13,059 nt of DNA from CAVSBT01 sp964609465 (lineage in GTDB: Bacteria; Chloroflexota; Dehalococcoidia; DSTF01; JALHUB01). The notes beneath the pieces are model-generated. The model was not told the origin of the DNA and ran no database searches. It saw nothing but the letters and a program-made list of their open reading frames with translations. The translations under genes were made by a program, and so were the position numbers. Location: contig CAZSSQ010000069.1 of assembly GCA_964609465.1 (NCBI GenBank), positions 1 to 13,059 on the forward strand, given 5' to 3'. Below are positions 1-6,355 of the stretch, piece by piece. How positions within the stretch are numbered: position 1 is the first letter of the stretch; the number at the start of each line of letters is the position of its first letter.

Positions 1-884
1 TCGGGGGCGATCTTGCGCCAGGACTGCGCCTCCTCGAAGGTGCAGCCGGAGAGGCCTCCCCACTGGGGCTGGTCCATGGTGACCTGAATAGCGTACTTGT
101 GCCCCGGCAGCTCGCGCGAGTAGATGTAGCTGGCCACCTCGGCCTGCTGGATGAAGTTCTTGGGCGTGCCGCCGCCCACGTAGATGACCCCGGTGCCCTG
201 GGCGCTGACGGCGATGTGGGCCGTCTCCAGCACGTCGCCGATGATGTCGAACAGGAGTCGCTGTCCGGCCCTCACGCGGCCGGCGGCGATGGCCATGCCG
301 TGAACGCTGTCGCCCAGGGCCGGCGAGTAGACGGGTACGCCGTGCTTGGCGGCCGCCGTCAGGATGCCCTCTTCCTGCGCCACCGGCGCCAGGGCCCGCC
401 CCAGCAGGTACGAGTACTCCCGCGTGGTGTAGGGCCGGCCGGGGTCCAGGCTCAACGAGAAGTTGACCACGAACTCCTCAGCGGCGGAGAAGTCCGTCTC
501 GGGGGCCAGGACATCGTAGAAGCGGTTGATGCGCCGCCTCCCCAGCTCCACGTCGTCGGTCTCTGGGCTGCCCTGCCAGTGAGGGCTGCCCAGCGTCTCA
601 TAGACGTCATGAAACAGGTTGGCGCCGGTGCTCACCAGGCAGTCGACGAGCCGGTTCTCGATGAGGTAGACGATGACAAGCCGCATGCCGGCGGGCACCA
701 TGGCCCCCGCCAGGCCGAAGAAGATCGTGACCTCGTCGCGTAACATGCGGTCCCAGATGTGGACGGCCTGGGCCAGGTTCCGGGCCTGGAAGGCGGTGCC
801 AGCCATCCGCTCCACCATGTCGGCGGCGGATAGCTGGTTTGTAATCGAGAACGGCCGGACCCGGCTGTGAAAGAGGTCGGTCAC
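1..884 (-). CDS. speY: Deoxyhypusine synthase-like protein, partial (C-terminus beyond window)
   Basis: This is a deoxyhypusine synthase family protein. The family transfers an aminobutyl group from spermidine in an NAD-dependent reaction onto a lysine of eIF5A; bacteria lack eIF5A, and bacterial homologues have been proposed to make homospermidine or a related polyamine. I translated 294 codons from the GTG at 884. Visible family motifs are STGANLFHDVYETLG (85-99), the NAD-site segment GTGVIYVGGGTPKNF (230-244) and EEAQSWRKI (284-292), whose Lys291 matches the catalytic lysine of the EAVSWGKI motif. Only a few tens of C-terminal residues should be missing. The GTG start overlaps the speD stop (GTGA), and AAGGG lies 8 bases upstream inside speD, so the two are probably translationally coupled. 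The family is certain; the true substrate is not. Deoxyhypusine synthase in the strict sense is unlikely without an eIF5A partner. Confidence 0.9.
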   Translation of the reverse strand, partial: MTDLFHSRVRPFSITNQLSAADMVERMAGTAFQARNLAQAVHIWDRMLRDEVTIFFGLAGAMVPAGMRLVIVYLIENRLVDCLVSTGANLFHDVYETLGSPHWQGSPETDDVELGRRRINRFYDVLAPETDFSAAEEFVVNFSLSLDPGRPYTTREYSYLLGRALAPVAQEEGILTAAAKHGVPVYSPALGDSVHGMAIAAGRVRAGQRLLFDIIGDVLETAHIAVSAQGTGVIYVGGGTPKNFIQQAEVASYIYSRELPGHKYAIQVTMDQPQWGGLSGCTFEEAQSWRKIAP

Positions 885-1330
885 CTGCGTTTCCCTTGCC
901 GGACCGCGAGGCGCTCATCGACCACTGCTACCGCATCCTGGCGCTCGCGGGCGGCATAGGGCGCCGCCTCCAGCGTGTGGGGAAACTCCAGGCCGCGGGA
1001 CAGGACTCGAGTGCGCACCTCGGCGAGGAGGAACTGCTCCTGGATATCGTCGATGGGTCGACGGGCATCAAAGCCCTTGCAGGAGAAGATATCGACCCAG
1101 ATGTAGCCGTGTTCGGGGAAGGTATGGATGGAGATGTGGCTCTCGGCGATAAGGACGAAGCCGGAAACCCCCCAGTCTTCGGGTTTCTTGCCAACGTAGC
1201 GGCAAACGTGGGGCGGCGCGATCTTGGTCATCCCGATCTCCTCTGGATACCGATCCAGGAGCGCGCGCACCAGTTTCTCGTCCGACAGCTTGTGCCGGTC
1301 TCCGCCGAAACCGTCGATGGTAAGGTGCAT
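881..1330 (-). CDS. speD: S-adenosylmethionine decarboxylase proenzyme
   Basis: This is a 149-residue bacterial/archaeal-type AdoMet decarboxylase. It makes decarboxylated AdoMet, the aminopropyl donor for spermidine-type polyamines. The proenzyme cleaves itself at Glu63-Ser64 in AESHISIHTFPE, turning Ser64 into the pyruvoyl cofactor. His69 (processing) and Cys84 (proton donor, in VDIFSC) are also present, matching the Thermotoga enzyme's S63/H68/C83 pattern as I recall it. The family is usually about 120-135 residues; here a charged tail of about 25 residues follows HTLEAAPY. I chose the ATG at 1330 because AAAGGGGGG lies 4 bases before it; a TTG directly upstream (1333) would sit too close to that site. 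It is the first gene of the speD-speY pair, 307 bases downstream of ricT. No aminopropyltransferase (speE) is visible nearby. Confidence 0.96.
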   Translation of the reverse strand: MHLTIDGFGGDRHKLSDEKLVRALLDRYPEEIGMTKIAPPHVCRYVGKKPEDWGVSGFVLIAESHISIHTFPEHGYIWVDIFSCKGFDARRPIDDIQEQFLLAEVRTRVLSRGLEFPHTLEAAPYAARERQDAVAVVDERLAVRQGKRR

Positions 1331-1334
1331 CAAT

Positions 1335-1343
1335 CCCCCCTTT
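1335..1343 (-). promoter_or_regulatory. speD ribosome-binding site
   Basis: On the minus strand AAAGGGGGG is followed by ATTG and then ATG. This purine-rich site decides between the TTG at 1333 and the ATG at 1330 in favour of the ATG. Confidence 0.6.
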
Positions 1344-1558
1344 CTTCCCCCTTTCCAGGTCTGCCGACCGACGTGCAGGCCTGTCTATCGGAGAGTGGGT
1401 TACTCCCAGGCGTGGGAAAAGGCCCCCAGCAACCCCGAGATCGGTGGAGTCACCAGCAGGCCGTATGATGATGGTCGCCTAATGTACTAGACTTCCGAAG
1501 CGGCCCCCGCCCCCTGCCTGCTGGCAGAACCAGCCGGGGGGCGCGGAGCACAGGCGGC

Positions 1559-1587
1559 ATAATAGCACAGGCCGCGCCCCTATGCAA
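1559..1587 (-). promoter_or_regulatory. Candidate promoter for speD-speY
   Basis: On the minus strand TTGCAT (1587-1582) is followed after exactly 17 bases by TATTAT (1564-1559), a five-of-six match to the -10 consensus. The -35 matches only three of six and lies in the loop of the 1570-1602 hairpin, so promoter and hairpin overlap. It would give speD its own transcript, separate from the upstream operon. Confidence 0.4.
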
Positions 1588-1602
1588 CACGCGGGCGCGG
1601 CC
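1570..1602 (-). terminator. Strong hairpin after ricT, possible terminator
   Basis: GGCCGCGCCC (1570-1579) and GGGCGCGGCC (1593-1602) form a perfect 10-bp stem with a 13-base loop, 36 bases after the ricT stop. On the minus strand it is followed by TGTGCTATTATG, which is only weakly T-rich. It could therefore be a poor intrinsic terminator, an RNA 3' end stabiliser or a read-through attenuator. Confidence 0.45.
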
Positions 1603-1637
1603 GGCAAACGAGTGGCCCTCCTCGGTACCTTCCCCTC

Positions 1638-2663
1638 TTAGCTGTGCGGGCCCTCCCCCTCCTTTTCCGTCATACCCGTCGAGTGCCGACTACGGCGGCC
1701 GCGCCGCCGGCGCCGCCGGCGCCGCTGGCTGGCCCCCTCGCCCTCGGCCGACTCCTGCTCAGCCGGGGTGGCGCCGACAGGGGCCTGCACAGCCTCCTCC
1801 TTGGTCAACAGCGATGTGTCCACCTCCTCTGCCACCACCTCAACGGGTCGCACCGCCGTGCCGTACTGGAGACGCAGCTCGTCCACCGTCATCTCAAGGG
1901 TGGCATAGCCCTCCTCCAGCCGCAGGGTGACAGACTGCTTGAGCACGTTGAGGCTTATTACCTTGGCGACGCCCACCGGAGTCGAGACCACCTGCCCTAT
2001 CTTGGGGAGCTGGCCCCGCAACTCGCGGTACTGCTCGTGCTCGTACACCAGGCAGCAGAGGAGACGGCCGCAAGCCCCCGAGATCTTCGAGGGGTTCAAA
2101 GGCAAGTCCTGCTCCTTGGCCATCCTGATGGAAATGGTTGGGAAACCTGTCAGCCAGGAGCTGCAACAGAGGCGCTCGCCGCAGCGGCCGATGCCATCGA
2201 CCAGCTTGGCCCGGTCCCGATCGCCGACCTGCAACATCTGGACACGGGTCCGGAGGACACTGGAAAGGTCTCGGACCAGGCCCCGGAAGTCCACCCGCTC
2301 CTCGGCCGTGAAGTAGACGGTCAACTGGGAGCCCTCCAGGTTGTAGTCGGCGCCGACTATGCGCATGGGCATCTCATGCTCGACTACTTCGTCGCGCACC
2401 AAGGGCAGCTCCTCGAGGGCTCTGGTTCGCAGGGACTCTGTCTTCTCCAGGTCCTCGCGCTCCGCCACCCGGATGACAGGCTTCAGGGGCTCCTTTATCT
2501 CGCTCGAAAGGATCTGGTCCGGCGACACCACGACCCGGCCCACTTCCTCGCCGTGCGACGTCTCCACCACCACGTAGGTGCCCACGGGCAACTGGTGCCC
2601 GCTGCCGTCGAAGTAATAGACCTTGCCCGCCTCCCTGAAGCGGACACCCACAACCTCGGCCAT
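1638..2663 (-). CDS. ricT: RicT/YaaT family protein (PSP1 domain)
   Basis: This is a 341-residue PSP1 C-terminal domain protein of the YaaT/RicT family. In Bacillus, RicT works with RicA and RicF in an Fe-S-containing complex that affects RNase Y-dependent mRNA maturation and development. The diagnostic cysteine motifs are present: GRCGERLCC (Cys161, 166, 167) and GACGRLLCC (Cys198, 203, 204). The core spans about residues 1-270. A low-complexity tail follows, rich in Glu, Ala and Gln and then in Arg (314-327 is nearly all Arg), which could bind RNA; that is an inference. The gene starts 34 bases after holB, the same order as Bacillus holB-yaaT, which supports both calls. The ribosome-binding site before the ATG is weak (GGGGA about 10 bases upstream), so coupling to holB is plausible. 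RicA and RicF partners are not in this window. Confidence 0.93.
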   Translation of the reverse strand: MAEVVGVRFREAGKVYYFDGSGHQLPVGTYVVVETSHGEEVGRVVVSPDQILSSEIKEPLKPVIRVAEREDLEKTESLRTRALEELPLVRDEVVEHEMPMRIVGADYNLEGSQLTVYFTAEERVDFRGLVRDLSSVLRTRVQMLQVGDRDRAKLVDGIGRCGERLCCSSWLTGFPTISIRMAKEQDLPLNPSKISGACGRLLCCLVYEHEQYRELRGQLPKIGQVVSTPVGVAKVISLNVLKQSVTLRLEEGYATLEMTVDELRLQYGTAVRPVEVVAEEVDTSLLTKEEAVQAPVGATPAEQESAEGEGASQRRRRRRRRGRRSRHSTGMTEKEGEGPHS

Positions 2664-2697
2664 AGGTCTGGGATCCCCAGCGCCCGTGCGGCCTCGC

Positions 2698-3795
2698 CTA
2701 GCTCTCCACCCCGAGGGTGGAAGGCAGGCCTCGCCGGGGCTCCGGGAACCCCACCTCCTTTCCTAGCGCCGGCGTTGGAAGCTCCAGCATCAGTACTTCC
2801 AGCGCCAGAAGGGCATTCACGTTATCCTGAAGCTGGTGGCGCACCCGGCTCAAGGCATCCAGAAAGCGCACCACAGCCCTCACCTGATATTTTCTGCTTT
2901 CTTCGCTGAGCTTGTCCAGCCGGTCGGAATTCACCGCCTGCTCCGCACAGCCCGCGCCAACCAGCAGCAGGTCCCGCCACCACTCCTGCCAAAGGCCCAA
3001 AACGGCGAAGACGGTCTCCCGCTCTCGGGGGAAGAGGCGGCCCAGGCGCCCGGCGTAGGCAAAGCGCTCCGAGAGGCTCGCCCCAGCCAGCCGGAGCACC
3101 TCCTCCAGTACCGACGCTCGGGCGGAGAGCAGGCCCTCGTCCTCCAGGGCGGCGACGGCCCAGCCCAGGCGCCCGCCGCTGAGACGCGCCAGGGCGCTCG
3201 CCCTCTCCGGCGTCACCGACCAGCCTTCGACCAGGGCCCGCTCTACGTCCGCCACGGCCATGAGGCGGAACGGCACTCGCCGGCAGCGAGAGCGCACCGT
3301 GGGCGGCAGCGCCTCCTCGCGGCTGGTGACCAGCACCAGCACCACTGAAGCCGGCGGCTCCTCCAGGGTCTTGAGGAAGGCGTTGGCCGCCTCCACGTTG
3401 AGGGCATCAGCGGGGTCGATGATGACGACGCGGCAGCGCCCCTCAAAGGGAGAGCGGCTCAGTAGCCGCTCCAGCCGCCTCACCTGGCAGATGCGGATGT
3501 CCTTGGAGCCGTCGGTGCGGTGATCGCGGTGATCGGGCTCCTCGCAGAGGCCGCCTACTCCCACCAGCTCTACGTCGGGGTGGCGCCCCGCGTGTATCAG
3601 GTGGCACTGGCGGCAGCGATGGCAGGGTGGGTCCTCGCCGCTGCAGTTGAGGGCCATGGCCAGCTCGCGGGCGGCGGTCGCCTTTCCCACCTGAGCCGGG
3701 CCCACAAACAGGTAGGCGTGCGAGAGGCGGTCCTCGCGCAGGGCGCGGCCCAGCATGGCCGCGACCTCTGGCTGCCCCACCAGTCGCCAGCCCAC
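2698..3795 (-). CDS. holB: DNA polymerase III delta-prime subunit
   Basis: This is the clamp-loader delta-prime subunit, 365 residues from the chosen start, an AAA+ protein that helps load the beta sliding clamp. Visible are the P-loop-like GPAQVGKA (32-39), a four-cysteine zinc site (Cys51, 58, 61, 64), the Walker B-like segment VVIIDPADAL (123-132), AANAFLKTLEEPP (136-148) and the SRC motif (169-171). A reading frame stays open upstream to 4041, but that part lies inside lysA and reads as low-complexity Pro/Gly/Arg. I chose the GTG at 3795 because AAGG lies 9 bases upstream and it falls just after the lysA stop; a TTG at 3804 is the alternative. It has a retained lysine in the P-loop, unlike some delta-prime proteins. 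DnaX is the main alternative, but the holB-ricT pairing and short length favour HolB. Confidence 0.92.
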   Translation of the reverse strand: MGWRLVGQPEVAAMLGRALREDRLSHAYLFVGPAQVGKATAARELAMALNCSGEDPPCHRCRQCHLIHAGRHPDVELVGVGGLCEEPDHRDHRTDGSKDIRICQVRRLERLLSRSPFEGRCRVVIIDPADALNVEAANAFLKTLEEPPASVVLVLVTSREEALPPTVRSRCRRVPFRLMAVADVERALVEGWSVTPERASALARLSGGRLGWAVAALEDEGLLSARASVLEEVLRLAGASLSERFAYAGRLGRLFPRERETVFAVLGLWQEWWRDLLLVGAGCAEQAVNSDRLDKLSEESRKYQVRAVVRFLDALSRVRHQLQDNVNALLALEVLMLELPTPALGKEVGFPEPRRGLPSTLGVES

Positions 3796-3806
3796 GGCTG
3801 CCAACC

Positions 3807-5195
3807 TTAGGACCGCCGCCGGCGCGCCGACGCCTTGGCTGATCCTGCCTGCCGGACAGGAGGCCTTTCTTCCAACATGTCGCAGGCCAGCAGGTCGTCG
3901 TAGGTCTCGCGGCGGCGGATGAGGCGCGCGTGGCCGTCCTTGACCATTACCACGGCCGGGCGCAGCGCCCAGTTGTAGTTGCTGGCCATGGCCAGGCCGT
4001 AGGCGCCCGAGACGGGCAGGGCCAGGAGGTCCCCCGCCCACAGTCGGGGCACCTCTGCCTCCGGCACCAGAACGTCGCCAGACTCGCAGTAGCGGCCGAC
4101 TACCGTCACCTTCTCCTGCGGTGGGTCGGCCATGCGGCTGGCCACCAGCACCTCGTAGCGGGACCCGTAGAGGGCAGGACGGATGTTGTCGGCCATGCCG
4201 CCGTCAACGGCGACGTAGGTGCGCACGCCCGGCACCTCCTTCGTTGCCCCCACGGTGTAGAGGGCGACGGCGGCGCGGGCAACGATGGCTCGCCCCGGTT
4301 CGACGGTCAGCCTGGGCTGGGGAAGACCGTGGCGGCGACAGCCTTCCTGGAGGGCGCCGACCACCGTCTCCGCGTACTCGGCTACGGACGGCGTCGCGGC
4401 GTCGCGGGTGTAGGGCACAGCGATTCCGCCGCCGACGCTGTACTCGCGCAGCTCCAGGCCGTGGCGCTCCTTCATGCGGGCAGCGAACTCCAGCACCACC
4501 TCCGCCGCCTTGCGGTAGGGCTCCATCTCCGTGATCTGGGAGCCCAGGTGGTAGTGAAGTCCCACCACCTCCAGCCCCGGTGAGGCCAGGGCCTGGACCA
4601 GGGCTTCCTCGGCGCGGCCGCCCACCAGGGGCAGCCCGAACTTGCTGTCCACCGCGCCTGTGCTGACGTAGGCGTGGGTATGGGGGTCCACTCCCGGCGT
4701 CACCCGCAGGAGGACGGCCTGGCGGCGCCTCAGCGAGGCAGCGGCATCGCCCAAAAGGACCAGCTCGTGGAAGTTGTCCACCGCCACCCGGCCCACGCCC
4801 GCCTTCAGGGCCTCGCGGATCTCCTGGGCCGACTTGTTGTTGCCGTGGAAGTAGACGCGCTCCAGCGGGAAGTCCACCGCGCGGGCGCAGGCCAGCTCGC
4901 CGCCCGAGACCACGTCCAGCCCCAGGCCCTCCTCGGCCACCAACGCGGCCAGGGCCCGCCCCAGGTAGGCCTTGGCGGCGTAGACGATGAGCACGTCGGG
5001 GTCACGGGCCTCGAACTCGCGCCGGAACTCCCGGCAGCGGGCCCGCAGGTCCTCCTCGTCGAAGACGTAGAGGGGCGTGCCGAACTCCCGCGCCAGCTCG
5101 ACCGTGTCGCAGCCGCCCACCGTCAGGTGGCCGGCGCGGTCGACGGCGGCGGTCAGGGGCAGGATGTTGCGCAGGGTGCTATCGATATCCGTCAT
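3807..5195 (-). CDS. lysA: Diaminopimelate decarboxylase
   Basis: This is a 462-residue fold-type III PLP enzyme that converts meso-diaminopimelate to lysine, the last step of lysine synthesis. The PLP lysine is Lys75 in YAAKAYLGRAL. HYHLGSQ (214-220), the phosphate-binding GGG (255-257), EPGR (299-302), the catalytic CESGD (370-374) and SGAYGLAMASNYN (396-408) follow in the expected order. The ATG at 5195 has GAGGG 8 bases upstream and overlaps the end of the preceding hydrolase gene by 17 bases. The final 20 or so residues (PPVRQAGSAKASARRRRS) are not family-like; they are encoded partly by a degenerate copy of the intergenic CCTGCCTGCCGG repeat at 3844-3863. No other lysine-pathway gene is nearby, so the placement in an operon with holB looks like general housekeeping. 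Confidence 0.97.
   Translation of the reverse strand: MTDIDSTLRNILPLTAAVDRAGHLTVGGCDTVELAREFGTPLYVFDEEDLRARCREFRREFEARDPDVLIVYAAKAYLGRALAALVAEEGLGLDVVSGGELACARAVDFPLERVYFHGNNKSAQEIREALKAGVGRVAVDNFHELVLLGDAAASLRRRQAVLLRVTPGVDPHTHAYVSTGAVDSKFGLPLVGGRAEEALVQALASPGLEVVGLHYHLGSQITEMEPYRKAAEVVLEFAARMKERHGLELREYSVGGGIAVPYTRDAATPSVAEYAETVVGALQEGCRRHGLPQPRLTVEPGRAIVARAAVALYTVGATKEVPGVRTYVAVDGGMADNIRPALYGSRYEVLVASRMADPPQEKVTVVGRYCESGDVLVPEAEVPRLWAGDLLALPVSGAYGLAMASNYNWALRPAVVMVKDGHARLIRRRETYDDLLACDMLEERPPVRQAGSAKASARRRRS
3844..3863. repeat. Degenerate CCTGCCTGCCGG repeat inside the lysA 3' end
   Basis: The 20 bases share the first 12 (CCTGCCTGCCGG) with the perfect palindrome at 6147-6166 and then diverge (ACAGGAGG). 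Read on the minus strand in the lysA frame it encodes part of the non-conserved C-terminal tail (PPVRQAG). Confidence 0.55.
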
Positions 5196-6138
5196 GACTT
5201 AAACCCTCGGGCCGGCCGCCGACCAGCGAGCAGAGCACCTCGTCTCCCTCCCGCCGCGTCTTCACCTTCCCCTCACGCTCCAGCTTATGGAGGTGGGAGA
5301 GGACCTGGCCCATGGCCATGGGCACCAGTCGCCCGTCCAGCTCCGGGTACACCGACCTCACCAGCCGCCGCACCGTGTCCCGCCCCTGCCCGATGAAGCG
5401 CAAGATCTGCTCGTCGCGCTCCCGGCGGTGGTCCAGGAGCTCCTGGATCTTGCGGTTGGGCTCCTTCACCAGCGGCCCGTGGCCGGGGCAGAGGAGGGCG
5501 GCGTCCAGACCCTGCATCTTTCGCAGGGAGGCCAGGTACTGGGCCATATCGCCGTGGGGCGGCGGCGCGATGGCCGTCGTGCCCATCCCCAGGACGTTGT
5601 CGCCGCTGAAGAGGACGCGATCCTCCTCCAGAAAGAGGCAGACATGGCCCGCCGTATGCCCCGGCGTGTGCACCACCCTCAGGGTCGCCGACCCGACCCG
5701 CAGGCGGTCGTTGTCGTCGACCATGATGTCCGGTTGGGCGAGGGCTGCCTCCTCTCGCCAGCGGCGTATGCGCTCCCGCGCCTCCCTCATCTCCTCCGGC
5801 ACCTCCATGTCGGAGGGCGTCTCGTCCCGGGCCGCCGCCTCCAGCAGGGGTGCCTCCTGCCGGTACATGACAACGCGGGCGCCCGTCGCCTCCCGCAGGC
5901 GGTGAGCGCCGCCCGAGTGGTCGAAGTGGTGGTGGGTGAGCACGACATAGGCAAGTCGCAGGTCGGGCAGGCCCTCCAGGTAGGCGAGGCGCTCCTTCAC
6001 CGAGTCCTCCTCGCTGAAGCCAGCGTCGATCATGGCCGCCTGGCCGCCGTCCACCACGAGGTAAACGTTGGGCGGATAGGGCCCGGTGTATATCTTCACC
6101 GGCGCCGGTATGGCGTGGACGCGCGATGTGATCTCCAC
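5179..6138 (-). CDS. LACTB2-like metallo-beta-lactamase-fold hydrolase with C-terminal winged helix
   Basis: This is a 319-residue MBL-fold hydrolase. The metal ligands are all visible: THHHFDH (68-74, the HxHxDH motif), HTPGH with His161, Asp180 in FSGD, and His220 in CPGHG. A helical and winged-helix-like tail (about 240-305, ending in KTRREGDEVLCSL) resembles the C-terminal domain of LACTB2-type proteins, whose human member is an endoribonuclease. The bacterial substrate is unknown, so a specific name is not justified. The start is a GTG at 6138; the likely ribosome-binding AGG is the 3' arm of the palindrome at 6147-6166, 8 bases upstream. It is the first gene of the operon leading to lysA, holB and ricT, and its TAG lies inside the lysA start region. 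Confidence 0.88.
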   Translation of the reverse strand: MEITSRVHAIPAPVKIYTGPYPPNVYLVVDGGQAAMIDAGFSEEDSVKERLAYLEGLPDLRLAYVVLTHHHFDHSGGAHRLREATGARVVMYRQEAPLLEAAARDETPSDMEVPEEMREARERIRRWREEAALAQPDIMVDDNDRLRVGSATLRVVHTPGHTAGHVCLFLEEDRVLFSGDNVLGMGTTAIAPPPHGDMAQYLASLRKMQGLDAALLCPGHGPLVKEPNRKIQELLDHRRERDEQILRFIGQGRDTVRRLVRSVYPELDGRLVPMAMGQVLSHLHKLEREGKVKTRREGDEVLCSLVGGRPEGLSHDGYR

Positions 6139-6146
6139 GGCTCAGG

Positions 6147-6166
6147 CCTGCCTGCCGGCAGGCAGG
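6147..6166. repeat. Perfect 20-bp palindrome
   Basis: CCTGCCTGCCGGCAGGCAGG is its own reverse complement. It ends 8 bases before the GTG start of the hydrolase gene. In RNA from the minus strand it can fold on itself and would bury the AGG that best serves as ribosome-binding site. Related copies occur at 1513-1527 and 3844-3863, and looser relatives at 6175-6254. Confidence 0.85.
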
Positions 6167-6174
6167 GGCACGAC

Positions 6175-6254
6175 GGCAGGCTTCTTGAACAAAACAAGGC
6201 CTGCCCGACGGCCGGCAACTCTCCTGCCGGCGGGTCTGCCTTGCTGACGGGCAG
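6175..6254. repeat. Cluster of TGCC/GGCA inverted repeats
   Basis: Three further hairpins follow the palindrome at 6147-6166. The first is GGCAGGC/GCCTGCC (6175-6181 and 6199-6205), whose stem continues with CTTG/CAAG. The second is GCCGGCA/TGCCGGC (6211-6217 and 6225-6231). The third is CTGCC/GGCAG (6236-6240 and 6250-6254). All lie in the expected 5' leader of the minus-strand hydrolase mRNA. Confidence 0.75.
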
Positions 6255-6271
6255 GCACTCCCGCAGGGCCG

Positions 6272-6277
6272 ATTATA
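6272..6277 (-). promoter_or_regulatory. -10 element of the leftward operon
   Basis: The minus strand reads TATAAT, a perfect -10 hexamer in otherwise GC-rich DNA. No good -35 lies 16-18 bases upstream (CCTAAG at 17). It would start transcription near 6265, giving a leader of about 125 bases filled with the inverted repeats. Confidence 0.5.
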
Positions 6278-6287
6278 CAACATTTCT

Positions 6288-6316
6288 TTGACACCTTAGG
6301 AGGCCGTTGGTATGCT
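6288..6316 (+). promoter_or_regulatory. Promoter of the rightward MBL-fold gene
   Basis: A perfect -35 TTGACA (6288-6293) and TATGCT (6311-6316) are separated by 17 bases. Transcription would start near 6323, about 33 bases before the preferred ATG. It lies back to back with the leftward TATAAT. Confidence 0.7.
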
Positions 6317-6355
6317 CTACCCGATCTCCGGCTCTCCATGAAGAAAGGCTCCTCC

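Larger units (their letters stand above)
1331..1637. other. ricT-speD intergenic region / speD leader
   Basis: This 307-base stretch lies between ricT and speD, both read leftward, and holds no convincing gene. It contains a perfect GC-rich hairpin at 1570-1602, a candidate minus-strand promoter at 1559-1587, a second GC hairpin (arms 1508-1514 and 1537-1543) whose loop contains a degenerate copy of the CCTGCCTGCC repeat, and the speD ribosome-binding site at 1335-1343. If the promoter is real, the speD mRNA would have a leader of roughly 220 bases. I do not recognise a known SAM riboswitch in it. Confidence 0.5.

Noticed and set aside
99..743. Plus-strand reading frame of 214 codons
   Set aside because: It lies opposite the deoxyhypusine-synthase-like gene, whose minus-strand translation shows clear family motifs. 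The plus-strand peptide is a GC-driven shadow.
1331..1560. SAM riboswitch before speD
   Set aside because: Hairpins are present, but I could not match the conserved core of any SAM riboswitch class, and no S-box-like arrangement is visible.
1644..2909. Plus-strand reading frame of 421 codons
   Set aside because: It spans the antisense of ricT, the gap and part of holB, and the peptide is Leu/His/Ala/Pro-rich with no recognisable domain.
3796..4041. N-terminal extension of holB
   Set aside because: It overlaps the conserved end of lysA and reads as low-complexity Gly/Pro/Arg; a good start with ribosome-binding site exists at 3795.
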